A stretch of DNA of 64,000 nt from Streptomyces roseifaciens (GTDB lineage: Bacteria > Actinomycetota > Actinomycetes > Streptomycetales > Streptomycetaceae), in contig NZ_LNBE01000004.1 of assembly GCF_001445655.1 (NCBI RefSeq), positions 2,739,218 to 2,803,217 on the forward strand. Reading direction: 5' to 3'. Shown here one piece after another: positions 52,910 to 59,609 of this stretch. The translations under genes and the position numbers were made by a program. Within the stretch, counting starts at the first letter, position 1. The number at the start of each line of letters is the position of its first letter. The notes under the pieces were generated by a model. That model searched no databases. It had not been told where the DNA came from and was given only the letters and a program-made list of their open reading frames with translations.

Positions 52910-53662
52910 TCAACATTCTTTGGGGGACGAAATTTGGCGGGCGGACTCCCAGACTCGTTCGATGCTCTCGGCGTAGGTGTCGAATAATTCACCGCCGGGC
53001 ACTCGCTGGATGTGGAGAACCGGGGCAAGCCAAGCGCTGATGCCGTAGACATGGGTGTTGGTGAGCATCTCGTCATCGGCTCGATAGATCGAGTTGTATA
53101 ACGTGGTGCCGTGGAGTCGAAATTCCACACCGGGCAGCCCGAAGAGCGGAGCGCAGTTCACGAGGGCGTTGCGGGTCTTGCTCGCTTGCGCGTTCCCTAC
53201 CCCCTCTTCCTCGCCTCGAACGGCGACAGCCGCAGAGTCCGGGTCGCCGAAGATGAATCGCATGTGTAGGCCGGCGGCAGACTTCTCCTTCACGATCCGG
53301 TGGAACTCTAGGTCCTCAGTCAGCCAGAAGGCGGAGTAAGTGAGGACGTCGAACTGTCGCGTTGCCTGTGCGTACAGCTTGGGCCAGAGGGGGCCCGGCA
53401 CGACATTGCGGTGGGGATAGATCTTGACCAACTCGGCCTGCCCCACCGCGGTTACTTCGGAAGCCGTGCGCTTGTCTGGCCAGAGGTAGGTCACCTCGCG
53501 GCGTAGGAGAGCGGCTGCGGCGTACTTGTGCCTGTTGTACGGCGCGCGCCCGCCGTTGATCCACCGCTCCACAGTCTTGACGTTCACGTCGAGATGATCT
53601 GCGACCTTCTCCAGGGTCAGGCCAGCCTCCACGATCGCCCCACGAAGTCGCTCGTTGGTCAT
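52910..53662 (-). CDS. XRE-type regulator with DUF5919-like C-terminal domain
   Basis: 250 residues. Helix-turn-helix RLRGAIVEAGLTLEKVADHLDVNVKTVERWINGG at the start. The C-terminal ~170 residues (FDVLTYSAFWLTEDLEFHRIV, RFIFGDPDSAAVAVRGEEEG, VEFRLHGTTLYNSIYRADDEM, HVYGISAWLAPVLHI) fit DUF5919, a phospholipase-D-like domain found behind XRE domains. It could sense a nucleotide or lipid signal. ATG start. Upstream GACGT repeats should be its own operator. In operon with the Nudix gene; a likely pair. Confidence 0.85.
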   Translation of the reverse strand: MTNERLRGAIVEAGLTLEKVADHLDVNVKTVERWINGGRAPYNRHKYAAAALLRREVTYLWPDKRTASEVTAVGQAELVKIYPHRNVVPGPLWPKLYAQATRQFDVLTYSAFWLTEDLEFHRIVKEKSAAGLHMRFIFGDPDSAAVAVRGEEEGVGNAQASKTRNALVNCAPLFGLPGVEFRLHGTTLYNSIYRADDEMLTNTHVYGISAWLAPVLHIQRVPGGELFDTYAESIERVWESARQISSPKEC

Positions 53663-54536
53663 GCTGCACTCCTGAGGTTGGGACGTGCTGGGACGTCTTG
53701 ACGGTAGTTGAGACGTCTCCAACACGTCTACCAGCGCGGTTACTTGTCTCGCTCGTGGCGTGGAGTCTGTAGACGCGCCGAACGCCAGAGGGTTTGCCGG
53801 CGGGATCTCACGAAGGGGTTGACGCCGCGAACCGTCATCGGCACGATACGAGGTAGGTAATACATATCTCGCATTCGAGGTGTGAGCCAGTTTGACCTGC
53901 ACTAACGCCCGGCGGTCCCGTGAGGACGGGAGCTCCTTTGACCAGGGGTTAGCGCGCTGTCGGGGAGGGCTGTTGCTTGAGAACTGAACAGTGTGTCGAG
54001 TCGACGGGGTGAGAGTCCCCGTCCCCGTGGCGGCCCGGGCGATGGTCGTCGGCAGCCCCTTTGTGGCAGGTGAACCTGTCCTGTCCGCGTATCAGCTCTG
54101 GAGAACAGCCCTGGGGATCATCCCTTCACTGCTGGAGGTCAGCCCCTTGGTTGCCACCTGGTATGCGCTGCCCTGCTCGCGTCAGAGCAGTGACGATGAC
54201 GCACCCGACTTCCCGGGCTCGGGGCTGATCAGCCGTGGCAACGGCCGGCCAGCGAAGCCCGTGTACCGCTCCTCGATTGGGAGGACAGCGTGTTCCGACG
54301 AAGACCTGAGACGCCTGCCCGGCTGGACCGGCCCGGCAGGACGTCCTTCGCGTCACCCACCACCGGCCGCCCGAGGACGGGCCCGGCCTGGTGATGTCCA
54401 ACGGGACTGCAGCACAGGTGCTGCGGCGGTTGCCTCCTCTGCCCGTTCGGCCCGCGCATCGCGCGGCGGCCGGACGGGCGGGGTTGAGGGGAGCCGGGAT
54501 CGGCCCGGAACCGATCACACAGATGAGGAGAGCCGC
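53663..54536 (+). promoter_or_regulatory. ~870-nt leader/regulatory region before the transfer operon
   Basis: No convincing gene; the 238-aa frame from 53991 has poor composition. Near the left end are AT-rich promoter-like DNA (GGTAATACATATCTCGC, about 53855), a small hairpin TCCCGT-GAGG-ACGGGA (53916-53931), and TTGAGAACTGAACAGTGTG (53977-53995), which resembles the boxA antitermination signal of Streptomyces rRNA leaders. The remainder to 54536 could be a long, structured 5' leader of the rightward operon. Confidence 0.5.
53680..53728. promoter_or_regulatory. XRE operator candidate
   Basis: Several GACGT elements, including the palindrome GAGACGTCTC (53710-53719), GGGACGT twice (53680, 53690) and CACGTC (53723). 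They lie 20-65 nt upstream of the XRE start, within its expected promoter. Confidence 0.6.
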
Positions 54537-54707
54537 ATGTCCGTCACGTGGCCGAACAAGACCGTCCCGAACTTCACGGACGAGGAACTCGCCGCCGCGA
54601 TCGAGCAGCACCAGGGAGAGCCCGACCCGGTCACCCGGCAGATCACGCAGGGATGCATCCGGGAGTGGGAGCGCCGTCACGGCCTCTCCGCCACCGACTG
54701 CGGCTGA
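54537..54707 (+). CDS. Hypothetical 56-aa protein
   Basis: Begins MSVTWPNKTVPNFTDEELAA with GAGGAG before the ATG; ends HGLSATDCG. A helix (EELAAAIEQHQGEP) followed by VTRQITQGCIREWERR. It is the first gene of the long rightward run and is followed by a hairpin that could act as partial terminator. Similar small proteins occur in AICEs, from memory, without known function. Confidence 0.7.
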   Translation: MSVTWPNKTVPNFTDEELAAAIEQHQGEPDPVTRQITQGCIREWERRHGLSATDCG

Positions 54708-54763
54708 CCGGCCTCGACCTGCAGAAGCCGGTCGTCGAGCGCTGACAACCACCATCAAACGGC

Positions 54764-54793
54764 GCGGTCCCGGTGGGCCAACACCGGGACCGC
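54764..54793. terminator. Hairpin between the first two transfer-operon genes
   Basis: 12-bp stem GCGGTCCCGGTG / CACCGGGACCGC with a 6-nt loop. No T-run; attenuator or partial terminator. Confidence 0.55.
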
Positions 54794-54826
54794 AAGGGCC
54801 GTTCCTGCTGAAGGGAGCACGACCCC

Positions 54827-55096
54827 GTGAACCCCATCTTCCCGGATCCCGCCCGTGTGGCGGGAGTCTTACCGCTGTCGGATCGGGAGCCGACCGACGC
54901 TGATCTGAATGCCATCGAGCGGGAGATGCCGCTGATTCAGGCGGAGGTTGCCCTGCTCGATGTTGAGGTTGCCCTGCTCGACAGGCCGCTGACGGGCGTG
55001 GACGTGAAGCGTCTGCGCCGGGCGGAGCGGCGGGTGCTGGTCGAGATCATCCGGTGGCTGGCGAGCCGCGCTGCCGCGGGATCGGAGGCGGCGTGA
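54827..55096 (+). CDS. DUF6284-like 89-aa protein
   Basis: Starts GTG (MNPIFPDPARVAGVLPL). A tandem heptad-like repeat VALLDVEVALLD in the middle and basic helix KRLRRAERRVLVEIIRWLA. Fits, from memory, the small DUF6284 family of actinobacterial mobile elements. Its stop overlaps the GGDEF start (TGATG). Function unknown; acidic/hydrophobic and basic halves suggest a helical hairpin. The RBS GAAGGGAG precedes the GTG. Confidence 0.72.
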   Translation: MNPIFPDPARVAGVLPLSDREPTDADLNAIEREMPLIQAEVALLDVEVALLDRPLTGVDVKRLRRAERRVLVEIIRWLASRAAAGSEAA

Positions 55097-55755
55097 TGGA
55101 TGCCTTCCACGTTCTTGCAGCTGGCGGGACGGCCGCTCCGCTGGTGGCGGGTTGGTCGGCGCACATGCTGCTGCTGCGCCGTCGTCTGGCGCGGGCGCGC
55201 CTGGACGCGCTGACCGGCCTGCCGGGCCGCGAACTGTTCACGCACGTCGCGCGACGCGACCTGCGCCGCCCGGGCAGCATGGCCGCACTCGTGGTGGACC
55301 TGGACGGCTTCAAAGCCGTCAACGACCGCCACGGCCATGCCGCCGGAGACGCGCTGCTCGTCGCCCTCGCGCAGCGGCTGCGGTACTGGGCGTCCTCACT
55401 GGACGGCACCGCTGGGCGCCTGGGCGGGGATGAGTTCGCCGCAACGGCCCGGCTGGTGACACCCGCCCATCTGCCGGGCCACCTGCGCGCTCTCGACACC
55501 GCCCTGCGCGAACCCGTCCTCCACCGGGACACCACACTCGCCGTCGGCGCCTCGACCGGCGCGTTCGTGCACGGCGGCCTGCCCCAGGTGGAGCTGAGTC
55601 GCGCGCTACGCCGCGCCGATGAGGCCATGTACGCGGCCAAGCGTGACGGGGGCGGGTGGCGGATCGCCGACGGTCCCGTCCCGGAGATGACCACCACGAA
55701 CAGCCGCCGCACCGGCCGTCCCGGCACGACTCCCCTTCCCGGAGGTGCACGATGA
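55096..55755 (+). CDS. GGDEF-domain protein (diguanylate cyclase-like)
   Basis: 219 residues. One N-terminal hydrophobic segment (AAGGTAAPLVAGWSAHMLLL) then a GGDEF domain: DALTGLPGRELF, ALVVDLDGFKAVNDRHGHAAGD, and the active signature RLGGDEFAA, with a normal N-terminal metal Asp. No PAS, GAF or HAMP input and no EAL. The catalytic motif is intact, so it may make c-di-GMP; no RxxD inhibitory site is evident. C-terminal tail is Thr/Arg/Gly-rich. It belongs to a chain of overlapping genes. c-di-GMP controls Streptomyces development, so a conjugative element carrying a cyclase is notable. Confidence 0.88.
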   Translation: MDAFHVLAAGGTAAPLVAGWSAHMLLLRRRLARARLDALTGLPGRELFTHVARRDLRRPGSMAALVVDLDGFKAVNDRHGHAAGDALLVALAQRLRYWASSLDGTAGRLGGDEFAATARLVTPAHLPGHLRALDTALREPVLHRDTTLAVGASTGAFVHGGLPQVELSRALRRADEAMYAAKRDGGGWRIADGPVPEMTTTNSRRTGRPGTTPLPGGAR

Positions 55756-55958
55756 CCGCGCTGAGCCACCGCCTCTACCGCCGTCTGCACCCGCGCCGTT
55801 ACCGCGCCGGGCAGTTGGCGGAGCAGCGGCACCAGTTCCTCGACCTCGACCCGCACCTGATCCGCGACGACTACACCCGGCCGGCCGTCCTCGACGACGC
55901 CACGCTCAAGGCCGTACGGGTCCCGGCCGACGGCCGTACAGCTGGGGAGGTGGCCTGA
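55752..55958 (+). CDS. Hypothetical 68-aa protein
   Basis: MTALSHRLYRRLHPRRYRAG: very basic first 25 residues, then QLAEQRHQFLDLDPHLIRDD and an acidic end. ATG overlaps the upstream stop (ATGA) and its own TGA overlaps the next ATG (TGATG). Not recognised. May be a small nucleic-acid-binding or adaptor protein. Coding support comes from the overlap chain and GC3. Confidence 0.65.
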   Translation: MTALSHRLYRRLHPRRYRAGQLAEQRHQFLDLDPHLIRDDYTRPAVLDDATLKAVRVPADGRTAGEVA

Positions 55959-56251
55959 TGGCCACACCGTTCAGGGCCCAGATGGCCAACACCTCCGGCC
56001 GGTGGCAGCTCTATGTCGTGCTGCTGGGTGTGCCGGTGTCGTGGTGGCCGGAGGCTGACTGGGGCCGCTCGGATCCGGTGCCCACGCCGGTTGAGCGGGA
56101 GCGGGCGCTGGCGGAGCTGGGCTACCAGGTGGCTCCGGGATGCTGCTGGGAGTGGATCGAGGACAGCGACGATCCCGACGACCCGGCGACGCCGGTGCGG
56201 CTGATCGCCACCGCCGAAGTCCTGCCTGCGCGGGCCGGGGGCCCCGAGTGA
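55958..56251 (+). CDS. DUF6303-like 97-aa protein
   Basis: Opens FRAQMANTSGRWQLYVVLLG then VSWWPEADWGRSDPVPT. Beta-rich with many Trp, and an acidic C-terminal part (WIEDSDDPDDPATPVRLIA). From memory this resembles DUF6303, seen in AICEs; function unknown. Stop overlaps the following GTG (GTGA), so it is translationally coupled with the large membrane/coiled-coil gene. Start chosen at the ATG of TGATG. Confidence 0.7.
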   Translation: MATPFRAQMANTSGRWQLYVVLLGVPVSWWPEADWGRSDPVPTPVERERALAELGYQVAPGCCWEWIEDSDDPDDPATPVRLIATAEVLPARAGGPE

Positions 56252-57909
56252 TCCCCGGCGTCGCCGCCCTGGCCGGTCTGCCGTGGCCGGTGCTGGCGGG
56301 TGCAGGGGCGGTTGTGCTGGCGCTGTTGGTGGTGGTGCTGGGCAGGCTGCGGAAGTCGGAGTGGCTGGCGGGGATCGGCCCTCAGGCCGTGGTGGCGCTG
56401 GGCGGCGTGGCCGTCAGCGTTCACGGCCTGTGGGGGTTCGCCACCACGACCAGCAACCTGTCTCACGTGCTGGCGGTGGCGTTTATCGCGGTGTTCGATG
56501 CCGCGGAGATGACGCTGCTGGTCCAGATGTACCGCACGGCCGATCCGGCGGCGGGGTGGACGCGTGAGCTGCGGCTGATGCACCGCACGGCCTGGATGCA
56601 GGTCGGCTTCTCCGCCGCCATGAACGCCGTCCACGCCCCGAACTGGTGGGCGCGTCCGGTACTGGCGGCGGTGCCGGCGCTGGCGGCGTGGCTGATCGAG
56701 CTGCAGCTGCGCAGCAAGCTCCACCACCAGCGGCCGGACGAGGAGAATGCGCGGCCGGGCCCGGCCCGGCTGGTGGCGCTGCTGTGGCAGCACGCCTGGT
56801 CCGGCCTGTTCGCCCTGCTCGGGCTGGACGCCCGCTCCTCCTCATCCGCCATCGCCCGCGCCGCCCTCGCGCAGCGCGCGGCACTCCGCGTCTACCGCCT
56901 CCGCCTCGCCCTGGAATCCCCGGACGCCGGGTTGCGGCCGAGGGCCCGGCGACGGACACAGCGGCGCACGGAGAAGCTGCGCGGCAAGGCCCAGAAGGCC
57001 CTGGACCGCGCAGACGTGGCCACCGACGGCGCTCAGGCGCTGGCTCTGGTGCGCCGTCTGGCCGCGATCACCCGCGCGGAAGAGGTCGCACGCCTCGACT
57101 ACCGCGACGCGCCCGCGGTCCTGGAGCTGATCGAGGATCTCGCAGTGACCCCGGCCGCGCGCCGTATCGAGTCCTCGGCCCTGGCCGAGCGCGCGGAAGA
57201 GGAGCGGCAGCGCGCGGAGAGTGCGCGGCAGAATGCCGAGGACGCGCGGAAGCGCGCGGTAGACGAACTCGCCGCCGCCCGGGACGAGCTGGAGCGCGCC
57301 CGCGGGGAGTATGAGGATCTTGTCTCCCGGCAGGAGGGCACCAGCGCTCAGGCCGAGGCCGCGCGTCAGCGCGCGGAAGGCGCGCGGCGAGAGGAGGAGA
57401 CCGCGCGGCAGCGCGCGGAACGACTCCTGACCGATGCCCGCACCGAGGCCGGCACCATCCTCCGGCGGGCACGGGAGGACGCTGATCAGGTCCGCAAGGA
57501 TGCTGCCGAGCATGAAGATGCGCGGCAGCGCGCGGCAAGCGCGCGGGACGCCCTGCAGGGCCAGATCAATGCCCAGCAGCAAGCGTTTCAGCAGCTCAGC
57601 CGAGCGACCCAGGAAGCGACCCTGCTGCGCGACCGCCTGATGGGCGAGCTGGCAGCCCTGCGCCCGCACGCCCCGGAGACCGCCCTGAACGGTGACGGGC
57701 CGGTGTGGAAGAGCCCGGCCAAGCAGCAGGGCTGGACCTACTACCTGCACTGCCTGACCGCCGCCAACGAGCCGGCCGAGCCGGCGGCCGCGGACCTCGC
57801 GGAGCGCTTCGGCATCGACCCCGGTAACGCCCGCAACTGGGTCAAGGACTTCCGCGCCGCGCGCGCCGCGCAGCTCGCCGCGCAGCCACGCGCCTCCCAC
57901 GCAGCCTGA
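56248..57909 (+). CDS. DUF2637-type membrane protein with long coiled coil
   Basis: 553 residues. Membrane helices at about 10-28 (PWPVLAGAGAVVLALLVVVL), 40-60 and 70-90 (SHVLAVAFIAVFDAAEMTLLV), 110-150, as in the DUF2637 family of actinobacterial plasmids and elements. From ~250 to 480 a long Glu/Ala/Arg coiled coil (ERAEEERQRAESARQNAEDA) runs in the cytoplasm. The end (YLHCLTAANEPAEPAAADLAERFGIDPGNARNWVKDFRAARA) is a helix-turn-helix-like DNA-binding segment. A bridge between membrane and DNA in intramycelial spread or transfer is plausible, like Spd proteins. GTG start overlaps the upstream stop. Confidence 0.82.
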   Translation: MIPGVAALAGLPWPVLAGAGAVVLALLVVVLGRLRKSEWLAGIGPQAVVALGGVAVSVHGLWGFATTTSNLSHVLAVAFIAVFDAAEMTLLVQMYRTADPAAGWTRELRLMHRTAWMQVGFSAAMNAVHAPNWWARPVLAAVPALAAWLIELQLRSKLHHQRPDEENARPGPARLVALLWQHAWSGLFALLGLDARSSSSAIARAALAQRAALRVYRLRLALESPDAGLRPRARRRTQRRTEKLRGKAQKALDRADVATDGAQALALVRRLAAITRAEEVARLDYRDAPAVLELIEDLAVTPAARRIESSALAERAEEERQRAESARQNAEDARKRAVDELAAARDELERARGEYEDLVSRQEGTSAQAEAARQRAEGARREEETARQRAERLLTDARTEAGTILRRAREDADQVRKDAAEHEDARQRAASARDALQGQINAQQQAFQQLSRATQEATLLRDRLMGELAALRPHAPETALNGDGPVWKSPAKQQGWTYYLHCLTAANEPAEPAAADLAERFGIDPGNARNWVKDFRAARAAQLAAQPRASHAA

Positions 57910-58004
57910 CCCCCGGCACGGCCCGCCGCCCGGTCGGCACAGAGCTCTCGAACCGCACTGACTGCCTGTTTCCAATTCACGAGCCGCATCGAGAGGAGCC
58001 CGTC

Positions 58005-58217
58005 ATGGGCCTGTTCACCCCGAAGTATCCGCAGGGCGCTGAGCCGCCGCACAGGGAGTCGCGGGCGGACCGCAAGAGCCGTGAGCGCACGGAGGCCCTC
58101 GACAAGGACCTCACCGCCCGCTTCAAGGCCGCCCAGCGCGAAAGCAAGGAGCGCAGCGCCCGCTTCTGGGACGACTACGAGCGCCGGAACGGTCCGGGCA
58201 GCGTCGACTGGAGCTGA
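58005..58217 (+). CDS. Hypothetical charged 70-aa protein
   Basis: MGLFTPKYPQGAEPPHRESR then a strongly helical Lys/Arg/Glu-rich stretch (ALDKDLTARFKAAQRESKER) ending YERRNGPGSVDWS. GAGAGGAG before the ATG. Not recognised; probably cytoplasmic, nucleic-acid or protein binding. Similar small proteins are common in AICEs. Confidence 0.65.
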   Translation: MGLFTPKYPQGAEPPHRESRADRKSRERTEALDKDLTARFKAAQRESKERSARFWDDYERRNGPGSVDWS

Positions 58218-58303
58218 TCTATCCCGCCGGATCAGAAACGGGCTCTGGGCGCCCGCCGCGCCCCGCCGGGCCTCTCACCTCTGTCTCTCACAGGAGCAGC
58301 CTC

Positions 58304-58540
58304 ATGAAGCTCTCCCCGTACACCGCGCCCGCGGAATCGGGTGACCTGCTCATCCGGATGCGTAACCTCGTCGGCTCCGCGGTCGACGTCACCGGCAAGA
58401 CCTACGGGGAAAACTCCCGTTGGATCTGCCGCGGCTACGGAGCCCCCGACAGCCCTGCCGACAACTACCTCGTCTTCACTCGCCACAGGGCCAACGCCCA
58501 CGCCGCGGAATGCCGGGCGGCTTACCACCACCTCGGCTGA
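58304..58540 (+). CDS. Hypothetical 78-aa protein
   Basis: MKLSPYTAPAESGDLLIRMR and NLVGSAVDVTGKTYGENSRW; mixed alpha/beta, two Cys (WICRGYG, AAECRAAY). Its stop overlaps the next ATG (TGATG). A Shine-Dalgarno CAGGAGC lies in front. Family not recognised. It is coupled to the RRQRL zinc protein gene, which suggests a joint role. Confidence 0.65.
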   Translation: MKLSPYTAPAESGDLLIRMRNLVGSAVDVTGKTYGENSRWICRGYGAPDSPADNYLVFTRHRANAHAAECRAAYHHLG

Positions 58541-58926
58541 TGTCCGCCGCGTTCGGCGGCTGCTACGACCCGACCGGGGCCACGCACGGGATACCGACGT
58601 ACCCGTGGCGCCTGGCCCCGGACGGGCTGGCCACCCGCCGCCAACTCCGCGCCCGCGGCCTACGCCCGGGCGGACAGCCGGTTGCCGCGCAGGTGATGCG
58701 CCGTTCCCGCCGCCGCAAGGCCGGGGTGCTGGTCGGCTACCTCTACCGCATCGACCAGGCCCTGCCCGTACGCCCGATGACCCCGGGCCGCATAGCGGCA
58801 CTGGCCGCGGCGATGCGCGCCCGCCGCACCTGCCCCACCTGCCAGACGGACGCCGGCTACTGCATCCCCACCTCACTCGGGGAGTGCGTGACCTGCGCCT
58901 ACGCCACAGACCAGCACGTCGCCTGA
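58540..58926 (+). CDS. RRQRL motif-containing zinc-binding protein
   Basis: 128 residues. The motif region GLATRRQLRARGLRPGGQ is the RRQRL-type block of AICE and plasmid proteins, from memory, and the C-terminus has a CxxC pair (RTCPTCQTDAGYC) and a second (GECVTCAYATDQ) that can form a zinc site. Basic helix in between (RRSRRRKAGVLVGYLY). Probably nucleic-acid binding. Start overlaps the previous stop. Commonly found near the transfer genes in these elements; function unproven. Confidence 0.85.
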   Translation: MSAAFGGCYDPTGATHGIPTYPWRLAPDGLATRRQLRARGLRPGGQPVAAQVMRRSRRRKAGVLVGYLYRIDQALPVRPMTPGRIAALAAAMRARRTCPTCQTDAGYCIPTSLGECVTCAYATDQHVA

Positions 58927-58953
58927 ACCATCCACCAACCCTGGAGATCAGCA

Positions 58954-59202
58954 GTGACGACCCAGACCACCACCCCTGCGGCCGCTACGCCGCAGGTGAC
59001 CAGCTTCCACTACATCACCACCGTGCAGACCCGCGACGGCGTCCTCAACACCCGTGACGCGATCCTCGACGTGCCTGCCGGCTTCACCCGCGCCATGTGC
59101 TTCCGCCACCTGACGCAGCAGCTCGCAGACGAATACGGCACGCCGCTCGCGGTCCTGTACTTCGCCCTGGAACCCGACGCCCTCCCCACGGGAGCCGCGT
59201 AA
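58954..59202 (+). CDS. Hypothetical 82-aa protein
   Basis: GTG start (MTTQTTTPAAATPQVTSFHY), Thr/Ala-rich head, then beta-strands VQTRDGVLNTRDAILDV and helix FTRAMCFRHLTQQLADEYG. TAA overlaps the next ATG (TAATG). GGAGA precedes the start. Not recognised. In the overlap chain of the transfer operon. Confidence 0.65.
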   Translation: MTTQTTTPAAATPQVTSFHYITTVQTRDGVLNTRDAILDVPAGFTRAMCFRHLTQQLADEYGTPLAVLYFALEPDALPTGAA

Positions 59203-59510
59203 TGGCCACCCGGCACATACGCATCGCCATCGCCCTGTGCGCCGGTGCGGGGATGGCGGTGGCCATGTGGGCCCGCCTGAGCCCGTACGGCCTGCCGTGG
59301 TCGCTGACGCTGTCCTGCGTGGTGGCGGTGTCCGGGACCATCAGCGCCGCGACGCTTCACCTCACCGAGATGTTCGCTGTCACGACGCACCGGTGCAAGG
59401 CGCCGGGGTGCCGGTACATCGTGCGGGTGACGGGGGTGGATGCGGCGGAGAGCCGCCGGTGGCAGGAGATTGCAGCCGCTCACCCAGGTCATCAGCTGCC
59501 TCGCCGCTGA
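59202..59510 (+). CDS. Small membrane protein with Cys pair (spread-type)
   Basis: 102 residues with two membrane helices (IRIAIALCAGAGMAVAMWA and SLTLSCVVAVSGTISAATLHL) and a C-terminal loop with RCKAPGCRYIVRV. The layout, two helices plus a small Cys motif, is seen in mobile-element transfer/spread proteins (SpdA/SpdB-like). ATG start overlaps the upstream stop. Likely role in plasmid spread through the mycelium; inferred from context only. Confidence 0.7.
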   Translation: MATRHIRIAIALCAGAGMAVAMWARLSPYGLPWSLTLSCVVAVSGTISAATLHLTEMFAVTTHRCKAPGCRYIVRVTGVDAAESRRWQEIAAAHPGHQLPRR

Positions 59511-59609
59511 CCGGCCTATCTGCACCAAGCCATACAGGCAGGGAGGTCCGGCCTGCTTTCTCAGGGCCCGGCCGGGCCTCCCCTCTCCACTCCTTAAGGA
59601 GCGAGGCCA

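Noticed and set aside
53991..54536. 238-aa frame reading into the 56-aa gene
   Set aside because: Composition and codon bias are poor until the 56-aa protein; the upstream part looks like leader RNA.
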